Source: Streptomyces sp. NBC_00490
GTDB lineage: Bacteria > Actinomycetota > Actinomycetes > Streptomycetales > Streptomycetaceae
Assembly (NCBI RefSeq): GCF_036013645.1
Contig: NZ_CP107869.1
Span: 434,001 to 498,000 of the forward strand
Direction of reading: 5' to 3'
DNA length: 64,000 bases
This document shows positions 29,615 through 37,197 of this stretch, one piece after another. Position 1 is the stretch's first letter; every line of letters starts with the position of its first letter. The position numbers and the translations under genes were made by a program. The notes beneath the pieces were generated by a model that was not told the DNA's origin, made no database searches, and saw only the letters and a program-made list of their open reading frames with translations.

Positions 29615-32308
29615 TCAGCGGAGTCGGCGCAGATACGGATCCTGGGGCCTGCGGGGCAGCAGGCGTACGCGCGCATCGAGCACGGTGACTCCGCCCGGTG
29701 TCGCGAGAACGGGGTTGAAGTCGGCCTCCGCCAGCTGTGGCAGGTCGCTCGCCATGCGGGAGAGCCGCAGCAGGAGCTGTTCGAGCCCTTCCAGGTCGAC
29801 GGGCGCGGTGCCGTGTGCCCCGAACAGGAGCGGGGCACAGCGCGGAGCCGTGATCAGGTCGTGTACGTCGTGGTCGGTGAGCGGCGCGAGGCGGGCGGCG
29901 TGGTCGGCGAGGACCTCGGTGGCGGTGCCACCGAGTCCGAACAGGACGAGCGGGCCGAAGACCTGGTCCTGGACGACGCCGGCGAACAGCTCGGTGCCGC
30001 GGGCGGCGAGCGGCTGGATCACCACGCCCTCCAGCAGTCCGGCGAACCGGGTCTCCAGGTCCCGGAAGGCGGCCCGCACTTGGGCCTCGCCCCGCAGGTC
30101 GAGGTGGACGGCGTGCTCGGCGCTCTTGTGCAGCAGCCCTGTCCAGTGGCCCTTCATGACCACCCGTCCGTCGGCTCCGCGCAGCCGCTCGGCGGCCAGC
30201 ACGGCACCGTCCTCGGTGTCGGCCCAGGCCCACGCCACCTGGGGGATGCCGTAGCAGCCGAGGAGCTCGGCGCACTCGCGCGGGGTGAGCCAGCCGCCGT
30301 CCGGGTGCGTGTCGAGGTACGCCTCGACGACGGCGTGGGCGCGGTCCGCCTCGACGCCGTCGAGGTCGGGCACCGTCCCGGCGGGCCGGGCGAGCCAGGC
30401 CGCCCGGCGGGCCGCGTGGGCCAACGCCCGTGCGGCTGCCTGAGGTTCGGCGTACGACGGGACGGTGGCGCCCTTCGCTGCGGGCAACAGCTCGACGGGC
30501 AGACCCTGTTCGAGCCGTACCGCAGCGACCGGCTTGACGCGCCGGCCGGGAGCGCGGGTAAGGGCGCGGACGAGGTCGTCGCCGGTGGCCGCGGTGACCG
30601 CGGTCGGGACGAGCGCCACGAGGACGGCATCGACACCGCCGTACCGCATGATCCGGTCCAGGCAGTCGGTGAGTTGCTCCTCGGTGACGGCGGCGGTGGC
30701 GTCGACGGGGTTGCCGACGGCGGCTCCGTCCGGAAGCACGGCGAGCAGGTCGTCGATCAGTTCCGGCGTGGGTGCCGGGAGCTGGAGTCCGGCCTCGGCG
30801 CAGGCGTCGGCGGCGAGGACTCCGGCTCCGCCCGCGTTGGTGACGATCGCGACGCGGGGGCCGGCGGGCAGGGGCTGGGAGTGCATCAGGGCGGCCGTCT
30901 CCAAAAGCTCGCCGATCGAGCGGGCGGCGGTGATGCCCGCCTGGGTGAACAGCGCGCCGCGGGTCATGGTGCGGGTTGCGGCGGCCGCGGTGTGCGAGGC
31001 GGCGGCACGCCGGCCGGCTTCGGTGCGCCCGGCGTCGACGGTGAGCACCGGCATCCGGCGGGTCACCCGGCGGGCGGTGCGGGAGAAGGCCCGCGGGCTG
31101 CCGAAGGACTCCAGGTGCAGCAGGGCGAGGTCGGTGCGGCCGTCGCTCTCCCACCACTGGAGCATGTCGTTGCCGCTCACGTCGTACTTGTCGCCGAGGG
31201 AGACAAAGGAGGAGATGCCGATGCCCAGGCGGGACATCCCGTCCAGCAGGGCGATGCCGACCCCACCGGACTGCACGGCGACACCTGCGGTGCCGGGGCG
31301 GGGGTGGGCGGCGGCGAAGGTGGCGTCGAGGCCGTACTGCGGGTCGGTGTTGGAGATTCCGAGGCAGTTGGGTCCGACCAGGCGCATGCCGTGGGCGCGG
31401 CAGGCGGCGAGCAGGTCCCGTGCCTGGTCGGCGTCGAGTCCCGCGGTGACGACGAGAAGGGCACGGACGCCCGCCTTGCCGCATTCCTCGGCGGTCCCGG
31501 GGACCGCGGCGGCCGGGACGGCGAGGACGGCGAGGTCGGGGGTGACCGGCAGGGCACTGACCGAGGGGTGGGACGGCACGCCGAGGATCGCGTGCGCGGC
31601 GGGGTTCACTGCGAACAGGCGTCCGGTGTAACCGCCCGCGTGCAGCTGGTGCAGGATCGCCCTGCCCACCGAGCCGGGCTTGCGTCCCGCGCCGACGACG
31701 GCGACCGACTTCGGCCGCAGCAGCGGCTCCATGCTGGCGACATCGGCGCCGCGGCCGCGTTCCTCGACGGCCGTCAGGTAGGTGTCGCTCGTGTCAAGGT
31801 CGATGGTGCAGCGCACCTCCGGCCCTTCGAACTCACGGGCCGTACGCAGGCCGAGGTCGGAAAAGAGTCGCAGCACCTCGTGGTTCTCGCTCAGGGCATC
31901 GGCGACGAACGCGGTGACACCCTCAGCGCGGGCGGCGGATACGAGGTGCTCGACGAGAAGGGTGCCGACGCCTCGGTGGTGCAGTCCGTCAGCGACGGCG
32001 ATGGAGATCTCGGCGGTGTCCCCGACGCCCTCGGTGTCGTATTCGGCGAGGCCGACCAGCCGGCCCTCCGTCTCGGCCAGTAGGGCCAGGTATCCAGGGT
32101 GTCGCGGGGCACAGGCCCGGTCGGCGGCCGAGGCGGCCGACCTGGGGCTCGCGGAGAAGAACCGCAGCCGCAGGTGCTCCGGGGACATCTCCTCGTACAG
32201 CCCCTGCACCTGGTCGTGGTCCGCCCGCCGCACCGGACGGATGCACACGGTGGTGCCGTCCGCGAGCAGGGCGTGGACCGTGGGCCGGCTGAGTGTGTCG
32301 TCCGTCAT
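29615..32308 (-). CDS. GNAT domain fused to NDP-forming acyl-CoA synthetase
   Basis: An 897-residue fusion. Residues about 10-175 are a GNAT acetyltransferase with TVCIRPVRRADHDQVQGLYEEMSPEHLRLRFF and HRGVGTLLVEHLV. Then come a CoA-binding Rossmann domain (SVAVVGAGRKPGSVGRAILHQL), a succinyl-CoA-synthetase-like domain (AVQSGGVGIALLDGMSRLGIGISSFVSLGDK; ASHTAAAA with the presumed phospho-His) and an ATP-grasp domain (VVMKGHWTGLLHKS...GVVIQPLAARGTELFAGVVQD). This resembles protein acetyltransferases of the Pat type with an ADP-forming acyl-CoA synthetase module, here in GNAT-first order. ATG at 32308 has GGAGGAG upstream. First gene of a five-gene reverse operon with a palindrome 93 bp upstream. 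Confidence 0.92.
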   Translation of the reverse strand: MTDDTLSRPTVHALLADGTTVCIRPVRRADHDQVQGLYEEMSPEHLRLRFFSASPRSAASAADRACAPRHPGYLALLAETEGRLVGLAEYDTEGVGDTAEISIAVADGLHHRGVGTLLVEHLVSAARAEGVTAFVADALSENHEVLRLFSDLGLRTAREFEGPEVRCTIDLDTSDTYLTAVEERGRGADVASMEPLLRPKSVAVVGAGRKPGSVGRAILHQLHAGGYTGRLFAVNPAAHAILGVPSHPSVSALPVTPDLAVLAVPAAAVPGTAEECGKAGVRALLVVTAGLDADQARDLLAACRAHGMRLVGPNCLGISNTDPQYGLDATFAAAHPRPGTAGVAVQSGGVGIALLDGMSRLGIGISSFVSLGDKYDVSGNDMLQWWESDGRTDLALLHLESFGSPRAFSRTARRVTRRMPVLTVDAGRTEAGRRAAASHTAAAATRTMTRGALFTQAGITAARSIGELLETAALMHSQPLPAGPRVAIVTNAGGAGVLAADACAEAGLQLPAPTPELIDDLLAVLPDGAAVGNPVDATAAVTEEQLTDCLDRIMRYGGVDAVLVALVPTAVTAATGDDLVRALTRAPGRRVKPVAAVRLEQGLPVELLPAAKGATVPSYAEPQAAARALAHAARRAAWLARPAGTVPDLDGVEADRAHAVVEAYLDTHPDGGWLTPRECAELLGCYGIPQVAWAWADTEDGAVLAAERLRGADGRVVMKGHWTGLLHKSAEHAVHLDLRGEAQVRAAFRDLETRFAGLLEGVVIQPLAARGTELFAGVVQDQVFGPLVLFGLGGTATEVLADHAARLAPLTDHDVHDLITAPRCAPLLFGAHGTAPVDLEGLEQLLLRLSRMASDLPQLAEADFNPVLATPGGVTVLDARVRLLPRRPQDPYLRRLR

Positions 32309-32393
32309 CGCGGTTCTCCTCCAGGTTGTCTCTGCACTTAGAGCGTCCAGCGGAGCGGGCCGTGGCCCCATGGGCTGTCCGGGCGGGACGGGT

Positions 32394-32407
32394 GGGCCGG
32401 TCGGCCC
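32394..32407. promoter_or_regulatory. Candidate OsdR box before the 32308-26747 operon
   Basis: GGGCCG-GT-CGGCCC, centred 93 bp before the synthetase start and just after the USP stop. A weaker GGGCCGTGGCCCC (32358-32370) lies nearer the start. Confidence 0.65.
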
Positions 32408-32426
32408 TGCCGGGCGAGCCCGCGTC

Positions 32427-33311
32427 TCACGCCCGCTGCGGAACGACGGCCACCGGACAGCTGGCGTGGTGCAGTGCCGCGTGTGTGACGCGACCCAGCT
32501 GGAGCCCCAGGTGCCCGTTGCGGCGCTTGGCACCCACGACCAGGAGGTCGGCACCCTGTGCGGCCTCGACCAGCACCCGGCGGGGGTGGCCCTCGACGGT
32601 GCGGCGCTCGACCTTCACGTCCGGCGGGGCATTGTGCAGGGCCTGCGTGAGCGCCTCCTCGGCCTGCTCCCGGTGCAGCCGTGCGGGGGCGTCGGCCAGC
32701 AGCGGATGGTCGGTGGTCTCGTGCGCGGGGCACCGCCAGGCCCGTACGGCTTCCAGTACGGCACCCCGTCGTCGGGCCTCCTCGAAGGCGAAGCGCACCG
32801 CCGCCGAGTCCTTGGCGTCCTCGCCGACGCCCACGACGACCCGTCCGCCGCCGGGGGGCGTCGCCCGCTTGTCGTGGTTGCCGCGGAGCACGATCACCGG
32901 GCAGTCTGCGTGAGCAGCCACGGAAAGGCTGACCGAGCCCAGCAGCATTTCGGCGAGACCGCTGCGGCCCCGGGAGCCCACCACCAGCGCGGACGCCTGT
33001 CGGGCCTCGCGCACCAGGGTGTACTCGGGCTCCTCGAACACCACGTCGGCGGTCACCTTCAGGCCGGGGTGCCGGGCTCGTGCCCGGTCCGCGGCGGCGC
33101 CGACCAGATCCTGGGGCAGTGCGCGCACCTCGGGCGTGCCGAGTTCGTGGGCGAGGGCGGCGCCCTCGTAGCGCTCCCACAGACAGGCGTACACCAGCCG
33201 CAGCGGCACCCCGCGCACCACGGCCTCGTCGGCCGCCCAGTCCACGGCGCGCAGGCTCGGCTCGGAGCCGTCGACGCCGACGACCAGTGGCCGTTGTTCC
33301 ATCGTCCTCAT
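32427..33311 (-). CDS. Universal stress protein, two USP domains
   Basis: A 294-residue tandem USP. Domain 1: PLVVGVDGSEPSLRAVDWAADEAVVRGVPLRLVYACLWERYEG, with the nucleotide motif VVGSRGRSGLAEMLLGSVSL. Domain 2: GRVVVGVGEDAKDSAAVRFAFEEARRRGAVLEAVRAWRCPAHETTD, ending LVVGAKRRNGHLGLQLGRVTHAALHHASCPVAVVP. ATG at 33311 has GGAGGGGAGAAGGA upstream; a second ATG three codons on is possible. It lies 40 bp behind another USP on the same strand. Same paralogue group as 604-1105 and 47462-48328. Confidence 0.93.
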   Translation of the reverse strand: MRTMEQRPLVVGVDGSEPSLRAVDWAADEAVVRGVPLRLVYACLWERYEGAALAHELGTPEVRALPQDLVGAAADRARARHPGLKVTADVVFEEPEYTLVREARQASALVVGSRGRSGLAEMLLGSVSLSVAAHADCPVIVLRGNHDKRATPPGGGRVVVGVGEDAKDSAAVRFAFEEARRRGAVLEAVRAWRCPAHETTDHPLLADAPARLHREQAEEALTQALHNAPPDVKVERRTVEGHPRRVLVEAAQGADLLVVGAKRRNGHLGLQLGRVTHAALHHASCPVAVVPQRA

Positions 33312-33351
33312 GGTCCTTCTCCCCTCCGGATGACAGGTCTTGGGTGGTGCG

Positions 33352-34257
33352 TCAGTCGTGCGCGACGACGACGACCGGCGCCGCGGCATGGTGCAGGACG
33401 CCGTGCGCCACCGGCCCGATGTGGGCGCCGAACGGGTTGCGGCGGACCTTACGACCCACGACGACCAGCGAGGCCCCGTCCGCGACCTCGACCAGGTAGC
33501 GGGCGGCGCTGTCGCACCGGGACTCCTCGGTGACCTGGACGTCCGAGTACTTCTGGCGCCAGGGCCACAGGATCTCGGCGAGGGCCGCGCACTGCGCCCG
33601 GGAGATCTCGTCGTGCAGGTGCGGGTCGGCCGGGAGGGCGTAGGCGTAGTAGGCCGGCAGGTTCCAGCCGTGGACGACCCGCAGGACGGCGGACCGCCGG
33701 GCGGCCGCCTCGAAGGCGAACTCGATCACCGAGTCGTCGGGGGCGGCGGGGTCCAGGCCCAGCACGACGGGGCGGTAGGGTGCGGCGGCCGACGGGATGC
33801 CCACCGGGTCCAACTCGTGCTCGTCCGCGGCCTGCTCTCCGGCGCGGACCAGGACCACGGGAGTCTCGGTGTGCGCGACGACGGCCAGCCCGACGGAGCC
33901 GACGAAGAATCCGCCGATCCCGCTCAGCCCGCGGGAGCCGAGGACCAGCAAGTCGGCGTCCTTCGCCGCCTCCACCAGAACGTCGGCGGGCCGGCCGCTC
34001 AACTCCACCCTGTCCACCTCGACTCCGGGGTGGCGCAGGGCGATGCCCTCGGCCGCCTCCCGGGGAATCCGCTCGCTCCAGTGCTGCTGTGTCTCGGCAC
34101 CGAGGAGCGGGGCCTGGGCCATGGGCTCCGGCACGGGCTCCCACACGTGGACGACCTTCAGCGGCAGGCCGCGCAGGTGCGCCTCCCGGGCCGCCCACTC
34201 CGCGGCGGCACGGCTCTCGGGAGAGCCGTCGAGGCCCACGATGACGTTGCGGGGCAT
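33352..34257 (-). CDS. Universal stress protein, two USP domains
   Basis: A 301-residue tandem USP, a close paralogue of 1795-2700 (same length; shared [28 protein letters not shown] and [19 protein letters not shown]). Both nucleotide motifs are kept: [20 protein letters not shown] and VVGRKVRRNPFGAHIGPVAH. ATG at 34257 follows GGAGGTGG, exactly as in the paralogue, and a perfect palindrome is centred 92 bp upstream. Probably transcribed together with the next USP. Confidence 0.94.
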   Translation of the reverse strand: MPRNVIVGLDGSPESRAAAEWAAREAHLRGLPLKVVHVWEPVPEPMAQAPLLGAETQQHWSERIPREAAEGIALRHPGVEVDRVELSGRPADVLVEAAKDADLLVLGSRGLSGIGGFFVGSVGLAVVAHTETPVVLVRAGEQAADEHELDPVGIPSAAAPYRPVVLGLDPAAPDDSVIEFAFEAAARRSAVLRVVHGWNLPAYYAYALPADPHLHDEISRAQCAALAEILWPWRQKYSDVQVTEESRCDSAARYLVEVADGASLVVVGRKVRRNPFGAHIGPVAHGVLHHAAAPVVVVAHD

Positions 34258-34340
34258 GCTGTCCACCTCCTGAATCGGTATCCGGTTCCCACAGTGCGGG
34301 CGACGAGCGCCGGTTCCACAGGGGCCGCAGGTCCCCGGGC

Positions 34341-34356
34341 GGGGCCGACCGGCCCC
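34341..34356. promoter_or_regulatory. Candidate OsdR box before USP 33352-34257
   Basis: GGGGCCGACCGGCCCC, perfect arms, centred 92 bp before the start codon and preceded by CAGGTCCCC. Same layout as at 2783. Confidence 0.7.
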
Positions 34357-34454
34357 ACCGCCGCACGACGCGAGAGAGCCGGATGGTCCGGAAGCTGATC
34401 GCGCCGACGCCGCCGATGGCCGTGGCCCCGTCGCACAGGTGGTGCCGCGAGCGG

Positions 34455-34775
34455 TCATGCGCCTCGGACGACGGGGAGCTCGGCCCGTACGAGGGTCCCG
34501 GAGCGGCCGTGGACGATCTCGTACACGGCGTCGAGCGCCCCGATCACGGCGAGTCCGCCGGTGTTCTCGACGAACCGGGCGGCGGTCTCGGCCCTGGGGA
34601 CCCATCGAGTTGTCGGGCAGCCGGGCGGCTCGGTGGGCGTGAGGTCGAGGACCGCCTCCCGATCGGGGATGCCGTAGCCGGCGTAGAGGTCCGGGACCTC
34701 GGTGAGGAGGAGCAGGAGGTCCGCTACGAGGACCTCGGCCGGCCGGGCGGCGGCGAGGTCCCCTTCCGCCGAGCG
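34455..34775 (-). pseudogene. Carbamate kinase (arcC) C-terminal remnant
   Basis: The reverse strand reads GDLAAARPAEVLVADLLLLLTEVPDLYAGYG and, after a disturbed stretch, AETAARFVENTGGLAVIGALDAVYEIVHGRSGTLVRAEL, matching the C-terminal third of carbamate kinases (DLAAxLLAE, LLLLTDVP, KxEAAxxFVxxTGxxAxIG). The motif that should read SMGPK is found in another frame (LPDNSMGPQ), so two compensating frameshifts disrupt it. The first two-thirds are absent. Carbamate kinase makes ATP in anaerobic arginine catabolism, which fits the theme of the island. Confidence 0.7.
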
Positions 34776-34857
34776 GGCCTCCTGCCATCGAATGGCCCGC
34801 CGACAGGGAACGCAGGCCGCCGAGGGGCTGGGCCGGGCCGCCGATCGGCCCGGCCTC

Positions 34858-34873
34858 GGGGCCGGGTGGCCCA
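34858..34873. promoter_or_regulatory. Candidate OsdR box before the cNMP/CBS pair
   Basis: GGGGCC-GGGT-GGCCCA, one mismatch in the arms, centred 76 bp before the start at 34941. A second inverted repeat with 8-bp arms CCGGGCCG/CGGCCCGG and a 5-bp spacer lies at 34833-34853. Confidence 0.5.
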
Positions 34874-34940
34874 TGGTCCCTGCGGTGCCGCGCCGCCACG
34901 ATGGAGGTGGTAGCTCCGTACGCCGCACTGGAGGCACGCC

Positions 34941-35405
34941 ATGAACGCTCCCGCAACGACGAGCATGCAGCGGGCACTCCCCGCCGGACACCGGGAACGG
35001 CTCATGGGGATCGCCCGCGAGGTGTCCTTCCCGCAGGGTGCCCGGCTCTTCGAGGAGGGCGCACGCGCCGACCGGTTCTGGATCATCCGTACCGGGACGG
35101 TCGATCTGGACATACGCGTGCCCGGCCGCCGGGCCGCCGTCATCGAGACCCTCCGGCACAACGAACTCCTCGGCTGGTCCTGGCTGTTCACCCCGCACCT
35201 CTGGCACCTGGGCGCCGAAGCGTCCTCGCCGGTGCGGGCCTACGAGTTCGACGCCACGGTCGTCCGCGCGATGTGCCAGGACGACCCCGAGTTCGGCCGG
35301 AACGTCGCCGTGTGGGTGGGCAGGATCGTCGCCCACCGGCTGCAGACGGCCCGTGTCCGCCTGCTGGATCTGTACGCCCCCTACGGCAGCGGAGTCCGGG
35401 GCTGA
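34941..35405 (+). CDS. Cyclic-nucleotide-binding-type sensor protein without HTH
   Basis: A 154-residue paralogue of the protein encoded within the hydrogenase operon (19987-20454). It shares LPAGHRERLMGIAREVSFPQGARLFEEGARADRFWIIRTGTVDLDI, LGWSWLFTPHLWHLGAEA and the terminal VGRIVAHRLQTARVRLLDLYAPYG. It is a single cNMP-type beta-barrel with no DNA-binding domain. ATG at 34941 has GGAGG seven bases upstream. A CBS-BON gene follows 42 bp later, so the cNMP plus CBS-BON combination occurs twice in the window. Confidence 0.88.
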   Translation: MNAPATTSMQRALPAGHRERLMGIAREVSFPQGARLFEEGARADRFWIIRTGTVDLDIRVPGRRAAVIETLRHNELLGWSWLFTPHLWHLGAEASSPVRAYEFDATVVRAMCQDDPEFGRNVAVWVGRIVAHRLQTARVRLLDLYAPYGSGVRG

Positions 35406-35447
35406 CCGCCCCGCATCGTGCCGCCCCCATCGCCCCAGGAGTTCCAA

Positions 35448-36107
35448 GTGCCCGGTTCCCCGCACATCGTGAGTGACGTGATGACCCGCGACGTGGCCAC
35501 CGTCGGCCGTGACGCGGCCTTCAAGGACATCGTGCGCATCATGCAGGACCGTAAGGTCAGCGCCCTGCCCGTGGTGGACGGGGGCCACCGGGTCCTCGGC
35601 ATCGTCTCCGAGGCCGATCTGCTGCCCAAGGAGGAGTTCCGCGACAGTGACCCGGACCGGTACACGCAACTGCGCCGCCTGCCCGACCTGGCGAAGGCCG
35701 GTTCGCTGACCGCGGGCGAGCTGATGACCTCCCCGGCACTCACCGTCCGGCCCGGCGAGACCCTCGCCCAGGCCGCCCGGACCATGGCGCGGGCCAGGGT
35801 CAAGCGCCTGCCCGTCGTCGGCGAGTCGGGCCGACTGGAGGGTGTCGTCAGTCGCGCGGACCTGCTCAAGGTGTTCCTGCGGGACGACGAGGACATCGCC
35901 GGGGAGGTCCGGCGCGAAGTCGTCGCCCCTCTCTTCCCGGCCCCGGAGTCGGCGGTCCGGGTAGAGGTGCGGGAGGGAGTCGTCAAGCTGGGCGGCCGGG
36001 TCCGCGACACGTCCCTGGTACCGGTGGCGGCGCGGCTGACCCGGGCGGTCGAGGGGGTCGTGGACATCGAGTTCGAGCTGGACGGCCCAGGGCATCCCAC
36101 GGCTTGA
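35448..36107 (+). CDS. CBS-pair and BON domain protein
   Basis: A 219-residue protein closest to 23360-23980: HIVSDVMTRDVATVGRDAAFKDIVRIM...[45 protein letters not shown]...GVVSRADLLKVFL, then a BON domain ([38 protein letters not shown]). GTG at 35448 is chosen because AGGAG lies eight bases upstream. Second gene after the cNMP protein. Confidence 0.92.
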   Translation: MPGSPHIVSDVMTRDVATVGRDAAFKDIVRIMQDRKVSALPVVDGGHRVLGIVSEADLLPKEEFRDSDPDRYTQLRRLPDLAKAGSLTAGELMTSPALTVRPGETLAQAARTMARARVKRLPVVGESGRLEGVVSRADLLKVFLRDDEDIAGEVRREVVAPLFPAPESAVRVEVREGVVKLGGRVRDTSLVPVAARLTRAVEGVVDIEFELDGPGHPTA

Positions 36108-36160
36108 GCCAAGGACATGTGCCGCCCCGCGATCCGGCAACCCTCACCGAAGCTCTCCCC

Positions 36161-36184
36161 GCACAGGGCCGTACGGCCCTGTGC
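36161..36184. promoter_or_regulatory. Longest palindrome in the window, before USP-P-ATPase-ABC operon
   Basis: A perfect 24-bp inverted repeat: core GGGCCGTACGGCCC extended on both sides by GCACA/TGTGC. It is centred 128 bp before the USP start at 36300. By its core it is a candidate OsdR box; by its length it could also end the upstream CBS transcript as a hairpin. Confidence 0.65.
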
Positions 36185-36299
36185 GCGCCCCATCAGGCCC
36201 TCGTGCCGACCGTGCTGCGGGTGAATTCTGGAAGCAGAAGGGGGAGCAGGTGCGCGGCAGTGCCCTCGCGGTTTGCCGCCCCGACTCCGGAGGTGTGTC

Positions 36300-37166
36300 A
36301 TGACCGGACGTGTAGTCGTCGGGCTCGACGGTTCGCCCGCGAGCATGGCGGCCGCGTGGTGGGCAGCCCGAGAGGCCACGGACCGGCGCCTGCCCGTGCT
36401 GCTGGTCCACTCCTGGACCACCCAGCCGCTGGACCTGCCCATACCGCAGGAGGCACACGCCAAACGGCGCTACGGCCGAGACCTCCTCCGGGGAACCGCG
36501 ACCGAACTGCGCCGCCGCCACCCCGGACTGCAGCTCACCACGGAACTGGTCTCGGAACCGGCCGCGCAGACCCTTCTGGAGCGCGCCGGGGACGCGTCCA
36601 TGCTGGCCCTCGGTTCGCGTGGCCAGGGCTCCGTGGCGAGCTTCCTGCTCGGCACGATCAGTCTTCACGTCCTGGGCCTGGCCCCGTGTCCGGCCGTCGC
36701 CGTCCGCGCGGGTGATCCCGCCGTCGCAGCGGGCGAGGAGCACCCTGCCGCAGCAGACCGCCACGAGGTCGTGGTCGGTCTGGAGACAACGGGACCGACC
36801 GCCGAACCGCTGCTGGAGTTCGCCTTCGGCGCGGCCGGGCCGCGTGGTGCCCGGGTGCGCGTGGTCCGGGCACTGCCCCTGTCCGCGCTGTTCACCGAGG
36901 TCGACGAGGACTTCGCGACCGCGGAGCGGACACGGCTGACCGACGCGCTGCTGCCGTGGCGCGAGAAGTTCCCCGACATCCCCGTGGTCGAGTACGTCAC
37001 CACGGGCCCCGCCGCACAGGTGCTGCTGTCCGCGTCCGCGCACAGCGGCCTCACCGTCGTGGGCCGTCGGCGCCACCCGTCCCACCTCACGTGGAAGCTC
37101 GGTCCCGTCGCCCACGCGGTGCTGCACCACCTGCCATGCCCCGTCGCCGTCGTTCCGCACGACTGA
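36300..37166 (+). CDS. Universal stress protein, two USP domains
   Basis: A 288-residue tandem USP of the third paralogue group (with 56629-57519). MTGRVVVGLDGSPASMAAAWWAAREATDRRLPVLLVHSWTTQPLD; domain 1 motif LALGSRGQGSVASFLLGTIS; domain 2 ends TVVGRRRHPSHLTWKLGPVAHAVLHHLPCPVAVVPHD. ATG at 36300 has GGAGGTGTG upstream. It leads a possible five-gene operon with the P-type ATPase and the ABC exporter (gaps of 31, 39 and 6 bp, then an overlap). Confidence 0.93.
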   Translation: MTGRVVVGLDGSPASMAAAWWAAREATDRRLPVLLVHSWTTQPLDLPIPQEAHAKRRYGRDLLRGTATELRRRHPGLQLTTELVSEPAAQTLLERAGDASMLALGSRGQGSVASFLLGTISLHVLGLAPCPAVAVRAGDPAVAAGEEHPAAADRHEVVVGLETTGPTAEPLLEFAFGAAGPRGARVRVVRALPLSALFTEVDEDFATAERTRLTDALLPWREKFPDIPVVEYVTTGPAAQVLLSASAHSGLTVVGRRRHPSHLTWKLGPVAHAVLHHLPCPVAVVPHD

Positions 37167-37197
37167 GCAGCCAGCAGTGGCCGGGGGGAGGACCGTC

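Noticed and set aside
28289..32083. Very long open frame on the forward strand, antisense to the synthetase operon
   Set aside because: It is the mirror of reverse-strand genes with full domain motifs; its own product has no domains and a repetitive Gly/Arg/Val composition typical of GC-rich antisense frames.
34383..34913. Forward open frame over the carbamate kinase remnant
   Set aside because: Only the reverse strand shows family similarity; the forward product has no pattern and weak start context.
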